Origin: Clostridium thermarum
GTDB taxonomy: Bacteria; Bacillota; Clostridia; Clostridiales; Clostridiaceae
DNA length: 64,000 bases
Assembly: GCF_006351925.1 (NCBI RefSeq)
Contig: NZ_CP040924.1
Location: 1,696,001 to 1,760,000, forward strand
Direction of reading: 5' to 3'
Below are positions 56,635 to 64,000 of this stretch, in pieces. Positions within the stretch are counted from its first letter, which is position 1. Each line of letters begins with the position of its first letter. The position numbers were made by a program, and so were the translations under genes. Below the pieces are notes generated by a model. That model did not search any database and was not told where the DNA came from. It worked only from the letters and a program-made list of their open reading frames with translations.

Positions 56635-56789
56635 AGGGTGGCTAAAATTTTGTATTGATATTATCTAAATAGGTGGTAAAATAAAGTTTACAATAAATCG
56701 CAGACACTAACACTTTTTTATTATATCATATATTGCGCAAAAAGTCAAGAGTTTTTATAGAGATTATATTATTTTTGGAGGTGATGTGA

Positions 56790-57089
56790 TTGATATTTGA
56801 CATTATGCATATATCTTCATCCTTGATCGAAAAACAAGCGGTTGATGAAATATTAAAATGCAATGATATTGCTTTAAGATTTGTGTTAACCTTATCTCCA
56901 GAGGAAGCCAAGATACTAGTTGAAACTTGAACGCTCTCGTTGAAAAGGAATGGTCGTATTGAGTTTGGCAGCGGTGTAATTGGAAAAATAATTATGGAGT
57001 TTTGTGACTCTCCTTATATTTCAAAACATAACTATGTAGAAATACTAAATGAGCTAATAGATATTTTTTTATATTTAATTTTCAGATAA
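56790..57089 (+). pseudogene. DUF6323-like protein, disrupted by TGA and truncated
   Basis: The frame from TTG 56790 reads SSLIEKQAVDEILKCNDIAL, RFVLTLSPEEAKILVET, a TGA (56928-56930) and then LKRNGRIEFGSGVIGKIIME, CDSPYISKHNYVEILNELID before a premature end at 57089. TGA replaces an arginine-like position. DUF6323 proteins in clostridia are about 130-160 residues and accompany small DUF6179 genes; function unknown. The following 57090-57272 stretch has no supported gene. Confidence 0.6.
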
Positions 57090-57272
57090 CTAAATTTTTA
57101 AGTAAAAGGTAAAAAAAGTTAAATGCTTAAGACTTAAGAATAATTTATAATAATGCTAAGGGGTGAAAATGATTACATTCCATCCGGAGAGTTACTCCTA
57201 AAAAAGGAGGCGCATAAGTATTATCGCTGCAGTATTTACTGGGGTAATAAAAAATATTAGGGGGAGATTGTA

Positions 57273-58598
57273 TTGAAAAAATCATTAGCATTTTTACTGA
57301 CTGCTGTTACTTCTGTATCACTACTTTTTGCTGGTTGCGGAAAAGGTGATAAGCCGGCAGATAAAACAGGTAATGATAGTGGAGATGCAACACCAAAGGT
57401 TACGACTCTTAATTTCTGGACTTTTCAAGAACTTCATAAACAGTTTTGGGATGATGCAGTAATCACTTGGAACAAGAATCATCCTGATAAGCCAATTGAG
57501 GTAAAGACTGATGTATATCCCTATGATGATATGCATAACAAGCTATTAATAGCTCTTCAGTCGGGCACTGGAGCACCGGATATTGCAGATATAGAAATTA
57601 GTAAATTCGAAAATTATGTTAAAAGCAGCAATCCTCCTTTACTTGAATTAAATGACATAGTTGAACCTGTGAAGGATAATTTAGTCATGGGAAGATTAGA
57701 TACCTATGCTAAGAACGGTAAATACTATGGCGTAGATTACCACGCAGGTGCTCAAGTTATGTATTATAATAAAGAAATTCTAGAAAAAGCAGGAGTAAAT
57801 GTTGATGACATTAAAACTTGGGATGATTATATGGAAGCAGGTAAAAAAGTGGTTGCAGCCACTGGAATACCAATGGCTACAATTGAGACCACAGATCAAT
57901 GGACATTCTATCCGCTTATAAATATGCAAGGTTCAGATTACTTTGATAAGGATGGAAAGGCACAATTAGATAACCAAATAAATATTAAAACCCTCCAAAT
58001 GCTTTATGATATGGTATATAAAGATAAAATAGCTGTACTAACTCCTGGTGGAAACCATCATGCAGAAGAATATTGGGCATGGATGAATAAGGGAAATGCT
58101 GCATCATTATGGATGCCCTTGTGGTATATGAGTAGATTCGAACAATATATGCCGGACTTAAAGGGCAAAATTGTTGTAAGACCAATGCCTTCCTTCCCTG
58201 GTGGCAAGAAGTCTGCAGGTATGGGTGGAACTGCAACTGTAATCGCAAATCAAACTAAGCATGAAGAGCTAGCTAAGCAATTTATGGCTGAAGCAAAACT
58301 ATCCAAGGAAGGAAGCATAAAGACTTGGACAGTTCTTGGCTTTGACCCAATAAGAGAGGATGCTTGGACAGATCCTGCTATGGAAGCTCCAAATAAATAT
58401 ACTGATTATTTTGGTACAGATATATTTAAGACACTTCAATCAATAGTAGGAGATATCAGTGGATTAAATCTAACAGAAAATTACCCAGATGCTACCTCTT
58501 TGATCCAGAAGAACATTATGTTCAAGGTTCTAAAGGAACAAAGTGATACACCTGAACAAGCATTAAGGGAAGCCACTGAGGAACTTAACAATAAGTAG
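57273..58598 (+). CDS. Carbohydrate ABC transporter substrate-binding lipoprotein
   Basis: A 441-residue solute-binding protein (family 1). The signal peptide ends in the lipobox LFAGC (cysteine about residue 22), so it is anchored to the outer face of the membrane. The aspartate/tryptophan pattern LNFWTFQELHKQFWDDAVIT is usual for oligosaccharide binders. TTG 57273 follows AGGGGGAGA. Two permease genes follow after a stable hairpin; no ATPase is present, so a shared MsmK-type ATPase is expected. Sugar unknown. Confidence 0.92.
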   Translation: MKKSLAFLLTAVTSVSLLFAGCGKGDKPADKTGNDSGDATPKVTTLNFWTFQELHKQFWDDAVITWNKNHPDKPIEVKTDVYPYDDMHNKLLIALQSGTGAPDIADIEISKFENYVKSSNPPLLELNDIVEPVKDNLVMGRLDTYAKNGKYYGVDYHAGAQVMYYNKEILEKAGVNVDDIKTWDDYMEAGKKVVAATGIPMATIETTDQWTFYPLINMQGSDYFDKDGKAQLDNQINIKTLQMLYDMVYKDKIAVLTPGGNHHAEEYWAWMNKGNAASLWMPLWYMSRFEQYMPDLKGKIVVRPMPSFPGGKKSAGMGGTATVIANQTKHEELAKQFMAEAKLSKEGSIKTWTVLGFDPIREDAWTDPAMEAPNKYTDYFGTDIFKTLQSIVGDISGLNLTENYPDATSLIQKNIMFKVLKEQSDTPEQALREATEELNNK

Positions 58599-58621
58599 TA
58601 TCCAAGCTGACATTAATTAAC

Positions 58622-58661
58622 AGTAAAAGATTCAACTATATCTAAAGTTGAATCTTTTACT
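58622..58661 (+). terminator. Hairpin between binding-protein and permease genes
   Basis: A perfect 16-bp stem (58622-58637 with 58646-58661) and an 8-base loop, followed by TTCAAAAGG with a permease start 20 bases on. Such hairpins stabilise the upstream mRNA or partially terminate, giving more binding protein than permease. Confidence 0.7.
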
Positions 58662-58681
58662 TTCAAAAGGAGGCTTTAAAC

Positions 58682-59626
58682 ATGTCCTATGGTGTAGTAA
58701 AACAAACTAATATGAAACCAAATCCCATTAGAAAAGGGATTAATATACTAAATTCCAAAAAGGTTGCGCCCTATATTTTTGTTTTACCTTTTATATTATC
58801 ATTTCTGATATTTTTTCTATATCCTTTAATCTCTACAGTTATTATGAGCTTTCAAAAGATACTTGGCCCAGGGGAAGTAGAGTTTATTGGATTCAAAAAC
58901 TATTCAAAGCTCTTCAATAAACATTTTTTAAACGCTATTTTTGTAACCACAAGATATACCTTTTGGACCATTCTTGTATTGGTTCCGTTGCCAATTATCA
59001 TAGCTGTTTTGCTAAACAACAAATTGACCTTTGCAAAGAACTTTTTTAGAGCATCACTTTTTATACCTGCATTGACTTCAGTTATTGTAGCAGGATTATT
59101 TTTCAGACTTGTTTTTGGTGAACAATCAACAACCCTAGTGAACTTTATTCTAGGTAAGTTTGGAATTGAGCCAATAGTTTGGTTGCAGGGAAAACATACA
59201 GGTATGTTTGTGTTGGTGCTTTTATGTACTTGGAGATGGCTTGGGGTTAATGTTGTATATTTTCTATCTGGTTTGCAAACAATTCCGGCAGAACTATACG
59301 AGGCTGCTGCCATTGATGGAGCAAATGAAGTTCAAAAGTTTAGACATATTACCATGCCTGGTCTTAGGCCGGTAATAACTTACGTTGTAACCATAAGTGT
59401 ATATGGAGGCTACTCCATGTTTGCAGAGTCCTATGCCCTATGGTCAGGGCCTCGTTCTCCAGGAGAAATTGGAATGACTATCGTAAACTACATTTATCAT
59501 CAAGGCTTTAATCAGAATGACCTTGGCTTTGGATCTGCTATAGGCATAGTTCTTCTCTTATTAGTGATGCTTGTAAACATATTACAGCTTTCAGCAACAG
59601 GATTCTTTAAGAAGGAGAGTGATTAA
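58682..59626 (+). CDS. Sugar ABC transporter permease (MalF-like)
   Basis: A 314-residue inner-membrane permease with six transmembrane segments. The EAA loop that contacts the ATPase reads YEAAAIDGANEVQKFRHITM (about 208-227). The cytoplasmic N-terminal 30 residues are typical of MalF/UgpA-type subunits. RBS AAAAGGAGG. Its stop overlaps the Shine-Dalgarno region of the second permease, with which it forms the heterodimeric pore. Confidence 0.93.
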   Translation: MSYGVVKQTNMKPNPIRKGINILNSKKVAPYIFVLPFILSFLIFFLYPLISTVIMSFQKILGPGEVEFIGFKNYSKLFNKHFLNAIFVTTRYTFWTILVLVPLPIIIAVLLNNKLTFAKNFFRASLFIPALTSVIVAGLFFRLVFGEQSTTLVNFILGKFGIEPIVWLQGKHTGMFVLVLLCTWRWLGVNVVYFLSGLQTIPAELYEAAAIDGANEVQKFRHITMPGLRPVITYVVTISVYGGYSMFAESYALWSGPRSPGEIGMTIVNYIYHQGFNQNDLGFGSAIGIVLLLLVMLVNILQLSATGFFKKESD

Positions 59627-59627
59627 T

Positions 59628-60476
59628 ATGAAATCTAAGCGAAGACATAGGCCTATAGCAGTAATTATAACATTTATTGTTTTGTCTATATTTGCAATAT
59701 TTTGCCTTGCACCCTTTATATTTATGCTACAATCATCCTTTAAACCCGGGGCTGAAATGATAAGAAATGGAATAACAATAAATTTGGATTTTGAGAGTTG
59801 GAATCTTAATAATTATAAGCTTCTTTACACCGCAAGAGACGGAATATATCTATATTGGTTTAGAAACAGCATTATCATAACTGCACTTTTTACAGCATGC
59901 TCTCTTTTCTTTTCATCACTGGTAGGGTATGGACTTGCTGCTTATGATTTTAAAGGAAAAAGATTATTATTTATAATCGTCTTGATTGTTATGACAGTGC
60001 CGGTGGAAATACTCATATTGCCTTTGTATAAATTGACTATAAACTTAAAACTTATTGATACCTATGCAGGGGTAATACTACCTTTTATGGTTTCTCCCTT
60101 TGCAATTTTCTTTTTCAGACAATATGCAGTTGGCATACCAAAGGACTTTATTGATGCTGGAAGAATTGATGGTTGTTCAGAATACAGTATATATTTCAGG
60201 ATAATGTTACCTCTAATGAAGCCTGCTTTTGGAGCCATGACTATACTACAGGCAATGACAAGCTGGAATAGTTTTGTATGGCCCCTAATAGTCCTTCGTT
60301 CAGATAAAATGCTGACTCTTCAAATAGGATTACAGGCATTGATTGCACCTTATGGCAACAACTATGACTTATTATTATCAGGAGCTGTTATGTCTATTGT
60401 TCCAATTGTAATATTATTCTTATTTAATCAAAAGGCCTTTATTTCAGGTCTTACCGTAGGTGGAGTTAAAGGATAA
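59628..60476 (+). CDS. Sugar ABC transporter permease (MalG-like)
   Basis: A 282-residue partner permease with six transmembrane segments. The EAA motif reads FIDAGRIDGCSEYSIYFRIM, and the FFRQYAVGIPKDF segment before it is characteristic. The ATG at 59628 lies one base after the first permease stop, with AAGGAGAGTG upstream; a GTG at 59619 overlaps the previous gene and lacks a site. A terminator follows at 60537, separating the importer from the two-component genes. Confidence 0.93.
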   Translation: MKSKRRHRPIAVIITFIVLSIFAIFCLAPFIFMLQSSFKPGAEMIRNGITINLDFESWNLNNYKLLYTARDGIYLYWFRNSIIITALFTACSLFFSSLVGYGLAAYDFKGKRLLFIIVLIVMTVPVEILILPLYKLTINLKLIDTYAGVILPFMVSPFAIFFFRQYAVGIPKDFIDAGRIDGCSEYSIYFRIMLPLMKPAFGAMTILQAMTSWNSFVWPLIVLRSDKMLTLQIGLQALIAPYGNNYDLLLSGAVMSIVPIVILFLFNQKAFISGLTVGGVKG

Positions 60477-60536
60477 AACATAATCCTTTCCATCATGTGA
60501 CCTTATATAACTTTACTGACAATATGGAATTTTTTT

Positions 60537-60580
60537 AAGGGGCTGGCACACTAAATAAATAGAGTGATAGCCCTTTTGTG
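60537..60580 (+). terminator. Terminator after the permease genes
   Basis: AAGGGGCT pairs with AGCCCTTT, extended by CACT/AGTG inside, and ends in TTTTGTG. A TATAAT at 60653-60658 in the following interval may be the -10 of the kinase gene; no good -35 accompanies it. Confidence 0.65.
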
Positions 60581-60711
60581 TATATTATAAGAAAGTTGCT
60601 AACTAAATGCGCTAAATAGTATTATTTATGTACTATTATGGTATTTATTCGCTATAATAGATATATAATTAAAATCTCAACAAAATAAAACCTATAATTA
60701 TAATAGTAAGG

Positions 60712-62610
60712 ATGAGAATGTGGGATGATATGAAACTAAATATTAATAAATCATCAATAACTAAAAGTAGACTTAGTAGAATAATTGAAGAACATACAGG
60801 ATTCTTTAGAAATATTAAAATACAGTATAGGCTGCTAATATTAATGCTTGCAATATCATTGGTTCCACTGATAATTATAAGTGTTTTTTCTTATGAAAAT
60901 TCCATAAATGCCCTTACCAAAAAGATCAGTGCTTATTCAGTGCAGGTTATGGATCAGATAAGTGAAAACATAGGTAGAGAGATTGACAGGTTTGAAAATG
61001 ACAGTATTGAAATTGGATATTCAGATATAGTTCAAGAAACTTTGCTTAATTACGATAGTTTAAGTTCTTGGCAAGTATTGAACAGGGAACGTAAAATGAA
61101 GGAGATGATGATGAAAAAGTTTTCTCTGCTTCATGACGTATCTGATGTTTTAATTTATACAAATAAAATGGAAAGAATAACAGCCTATGGTGATAGTGGA
61201 TTTCCATTAAATTTTACGGATACTTATTTTTACAATTATCAAGAGGAAATTCATAAGGAAGAAGGAAAGCCAGTATGGAAATCTATAAATCCAGAAGGAC
61301 AAAAACGTCTGGTTAACTTTGCTACTGAGGAAGAACAGATAAGTAAGAGTAATGGTATTTTGATTGGAAGAGCCATAAAGTCTTTAAATGACGGTGATAT
61401 TATAGGCTCTTTGATGATTCGCATAAATGAAAGATACTTTGCAAACATATATAGAAATATTGATTTAGGACAAGGTTCCGATATATTTGTCATTGATAGG
61501 AAGGGTATAGTTATTTCAAGCATCAATAAAGATATTTCTCTAGGAAAGCTATATAAGAATGTAGAGCTTATAAGTAATATTATTAACAACTCTGACAAGG
61601 GGAACAGGACTTTTAATTTAAAGATTGACAATCACCTACATCTTGTTGCCTTTACACCCATTGTAAAAACCGATTGGTTCGTTGTAAGCACCATTCCATA
61701 TGCCTATTTAAATTCAGAATCTGCCAGCATAGGTTTCAGAATATTGTTATTTGGTTTGATATGTTCCATACTTGCCATTATACTCTCCTATTTCTTTTCT
61801 AAGAGTATTTCACTACCTTTAAAAAGACTGGTACACTCTATGAATCTTGCTAAGGGGGGCGATCTATCTGTCAATATAAAAGATGAGAGTAAAGATGAAA
61901 TTGGGGAAGTGGCAAGAAACTTTAATGTCATGGTTTACGAAATAAAAAATCTCATGGAAAATGTAAAAAGCAAAGAACGGCAGAAGAGAGATGCTGAATT
62001 TAAAGCTCTCCAAGCTCAAATAAATCCGCATTTTCTTTCAAATACACTAAATACTGTAAAGTGGCTGGCAAATATTCAAAGGGCTGAGAATATAGAGAAT
62101 CTTATAACCTCTTTAATACAGTTACTACATGCCAACATGGGAAAGGGTGAAACGCTGGTCACTGTTAACGATGAAATAGAGTATATTAAAAACTACATTA
62201 ATATACAAGAGTACAGATATTTTAACAAATTTGTAGTCAATTACGATTTGGAGGAGAAAATACTTAACTATAGGATTCCAAAGTTCACTCTGCAGCCCGT
62301 GGTGGAAAATGCTCTGATCCATGGCATCGAGCCTATGGAAGGGCAAGGAGTTATAGTTATAAAGGGCTATGAATATAATGGAACTGTAAAGATTAGCATA
62401 ACGGATAATGGTATAGGAATATCGGAGAAAAAATTAGCTACTTTACTTGGTAAGGGAGAGAACGTTGATAAGAGGAGATTAAGCGGTATCGGCATTAATA
62501 ATGTAAATGAAAGAATCAAGATGTACTTTGGAGAACAATACGGTTTAACTATAAATAGTATAGAAGGACTTTATACCACTGTAGAGATATCTTTTCCAAT
62601 TCTAAAGTGA
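60712..62610 (+). CDS. Sensor histidine kinase, YesM/LytS type
   Basis: A 632-residue membrane kinase. Transmembrane helices at about 42-62 and 344-364 enclose a large extracellular dCACHE-like sensor of about 280 residues. HAMP follows, then the His_kinase domain with the phosphoacceptor in INPHFLSNTLNTVKWL (usually INPHFLYN) and the HATPase with VVENALIHGIEP and ITDNGIGIS. Start is uncertain among ATG 60712, 60718 and 60730. It faces the sugar importer, which its regulator probably controls. Confidence 0.9.
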   Translation: MRMWDDMKLNINKSSITKSRLSRIIEEHTGFFRNIKIQYRLLILMLAISLVPLIIISVFSYENSINALTKKISAYSVQVMDQISENIGREIDRFENDSIEIGYSDIVQETLLNYDSLSSWQVLNRERKMKEMMMKKFSLLHDVSDVLIYTNKMERITAYGDSGFPLNFTDTYFYNYQEEIHKEEGKPVWKSINPEGQKRLVNFATEEEQISKSNGILIGRAIKSLNDGDIIGSLMIRINERYFANIYRNIDLGQGSDIFVIDRKGIVISSINKDISLGKLYKNVELISNIINNSDKGNRTFNLKIDNHLHLVAFTPIVKTDWFVVSTIPYAYLNSESASIGFRILLFGLICSILAIILSYFFSKSISLPLKRLVHSMNLAKGGDLSVNIKDESKDEIGEVARNFNVMVYEIKNLMENVKSKERQKRDAEFKALQAQINPHFLSNTLNTVKWLANIQRAENIENLITSLIQLLHANMGKGETLVTVNDEIEYIKNYINIQEYRYFNKFVVNYDLEEKILNYRIPKFTLQPVVENALIHGIEPMEGQGVIVIKGYEYNGTVKISITDNGIGISEKKLATLLGKGENVDKRRLSGIGINNVNERIKMYFGEQYGLTINSIEGLYTTVEISFPILK

Positions 62611-62625
62611 AAGGTGAGGATAGTT

Positions 62626-64000
62626 TTGATTAAAGTATTGATAGTAGATGATGACTCTATATCTAGAACCAGCATTAAGACCCTAATTGATTGGAATAAA
62701 CATGGTTTTGAAATATGTGGGGAAGCAGCGAATGGAGAAAACGGCTTAGAAACTATTAAAGAACAACATCCCCACATTGTAATCACGGATATGAGTATGC
62801 CTGTTATGAATGGAGTTGAGTTTATTGATTATCTTAATAAAAACTATCCTAACATTAAGGTCATAGCGTTGAGCGGTTACGATCAGTATGACTATGTAAG
62901 ACAAAGTATGAAAAAAGGTGCTGTAGATTATATATTAAAGCATACCCTAAATGCCGAAGCCTTGTTGAATGTGCTAAAAACTGCCTGTGACCTCATTAGA
63001 AATGAACGTATGGAAAATGATAATAGAAATAAAATGGAGAAAGCATTAAAGGAAAGTATATCCGAAATGAAGCAGAAGTTTATACGGGAACTTGTATCCG
63101 GAGGCTTTGATGACATAGGTGAAGTGAAACAGAAGATATCAGATTTGGGATTAAGCATAGATATGAGTAATCTAATTGTAGTAGCTGTAGAGCTGGATAA
63201 CTTTCATCATCTAAAAGAGAAGCTTACAACTAAGGGTATAAAAAAGATAATCTCATCTTTTATGGAAATATCAACAGAGATTTTAAATGATATGGGGAAT
63301 GCTTTTATTACAAATATAGAAGAAGAAAAGTTTGCAATGCTATTTACTCCAGGTAATTTGCGAAGCTGCTCCGAAATGCATAATAATGTTTTTGCATCCA
63401 TAAATAGAATTAAAGAATGTATAAAGAGGTATCTTAACATTACTGCTTGTTTTAGTATAAGCAGCACTATTGTCAGCATTATGGATGTACATAAATATTA
63501 TGTGGAGGCTGAGAAAAATCTAAAAAACAAATTCTTTAAAGGTAAGGATTCAATATTTCAGGAGAATATAGTAACGAATAAGAGAAAAGAAATATTAACC
63601 CTTGACATGAATGATGAGAAGACAATTATTGAAGCATTGAAATTTGCTAACAGAGAAAAACTCCAAGAGTGCATCAAAAATATTTTTAATCCCGTTATAC
63701 TTAATGAAATGAGCCAAGCATCTATTGGAATTATCTGCGTGGAGCTCATTAATATAGTAAACAGAATAGCTAGAGAATCCGGCATAAATATTAAGGATAT
63801 CTATTCGGATGGAGAGATACCCTATGAAGAAATGAAAAAGTATGAGACGATTAATGAAGTAAGAGATTGGATTTTAAGTGTTTATGAGAGGGTATTAAAA
63901 TTTATTGAGATTTCTGAAATAAGTTCAGATTATTCAGAGCCAACAAGGAAAGCAATTTCTTTTATTCATAAAAATTATAGTTCAAACATCTCTTTGAATG
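62626..64000 (+). CDS. Response regulator, YesN/AraC type, 3' end outside window
   Basis: 458 codons stay open to the window edge. The receiver has VDDDS (acidic site), the phosphorylated D in ITDMSMPVMNG (about residue 55), and K in YILKH. A middle region of about 250 residues is typical of YesN-type regulators. AISFIHKNYSSNISLN at the end is the start of the AraC helix-turn-helix domain, so roughly 80-90 residues are missing. TTG 62626 follows AAAGGTGAGGA, 15 bases after the kinase stop. It should be phosphorylated by that kinase and regulate the upstream sugar importer. Confidence 0.9.
   Translation, partial: MIKVLIVDDDSISRTSIKTLIDWNKHGFEICGEAANGENGLETIKEQHPHIVITDMSMPVMNGVEFIDYLNKNYPNIKVIALSGYDQYDYVRQSMKKGAVDYILKHTLNAEALLNVLKTACDLIRNERMENDNRNKMEKALKESISEMKQKFIRELVSGGFDDIGEVKQKISDLGLSIDMSNLIVVAVELDNFHHLKEKLTTKGIKKIISSFMEISTEILNDMGNAFITNIEEEKFAMLFTPGNLRSCSEMHNNVFASINRIKECIKRYLNITACFSISSTIVSIMDVHKYYVEAEKNLKNKFFKGKDSIFQENIVTNKRKEILTLDMNDEKTIIEALKFANREKLQECIKNIFNPVILNEMSQASIGIICVELINIVNRIARESGINIKDIYSDGEIPYEEMKKYETINEVRDWILSVYERVLKFIEISEISSDYSEPTRKAISFIHKNYSSNISLN

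Noticed and set aside
57100..57272. Possible small gene with ATG near 57169 before the binding-protein gene
   Set aside because: The frame closes after a few codons, and GGAG/CTCC complementarity there gives only a weak hairpin; nothing supports a gene or riboswitch.
1..64000. CRISPR arrays, rRNA genes and rolling-circle origins
   Set aside because: No regularly spaced repeats, no rRNA signature and no iteron clusters were seen. The GGGAC cluster at 38528 has no regular spacers.

Overview
The window is a low-GC, AT-rich chromosome segment from an endospore-forming Clostridium-like firmicute (Clostridium sensu stricto type). The evidence is sporulation genes (spoIIGA-sigE, sigG, sigK, spoIVA, ylmC), a clostridial core gene order, AGGAGG-type ribosome binding sites with several TTG/GTG starts, and a T-box leader in front of alaS. 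Species cannot be named from the sequence alone.

Region 1 (1-18.2 kb) is conserved core. It starts with a partial nitroreductase, then an Rrf2/IscR regulator with nifS and nifU, a PRC-barrel protein, an AI-2E family permease, T-box-controlled alaS, ireB, ruvX, a DUF1292 gene, a Fur-family regulator, ribonuclease J, typA, mltG, the tRNA-hydroxyuridine pair trmR/trhP, a penicillin-binding protein whose ribosome binding site lies in a hairpin, and an uninterrupted sigK. Region 2 (18.3-30.4 kb) carries pilT, a glycosyltransferase, ftsA-ftsZ, spoIIGA-sigE, sigG, ylmC, nrdR, pgeF and a PhoP/PhoR-type two-component pair. Two developmental promoters are legible: a long-spacer, Spo0A-type promoter before spoIIGA and an exact sigma-F-type promoter before sigG. 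Region 3 (30.4-38.5 kb) holds an inverted ROK regulator/MFS pair, then the DUF512 protein, der, gpsA and spoIVA.

Region 4 (38.5-44.4 kb) is a decayed prophage between tRNA-Pro(GGG) and the transaldolase gene. It keeps an integrase tail next to the tRNA, a truncated IS110-type transposase inserted into the terminase gene, a frameshifted portal gene, and a MuF-type head protein with a RelA/SpoT-like C-terminal toxin domain (broken by two stops and a frameshift). A small gene in the position of an immunity gene follows. After two terminator-separated small ORFs come perfect hairpins and the tail of an iron-transport ATPase gene.

Region 5 (44.5-51.3 kb) is sugar metabolism: transaldolase, transketolase, a DUF4867 protein, a fucose/arabinose-type isomerase and a sialate-O-acetylesterase-like enzyme. 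Region 6 (51.3-57.1 kb) is a gene graveyard. Intact genes (azoreductase, a membrane/HD-domain fusion, an AraC-GyrI regulator, two small ORFs) alternate with at least five remnants: AraC, nucleotidyltransferase, flavodoxin, GNAT and DUF6323. Region 7 (57.2-64 kb) is a carbohydrate ABC importer (binding lipoprotein plus two permeases, no ATPase) followed by a YesM/YesN-type sensor kinase and response regulator that probably control it; the regulator runs off the window end.

Functional calls rest on motif recognition and gene context only; no database search was possible.
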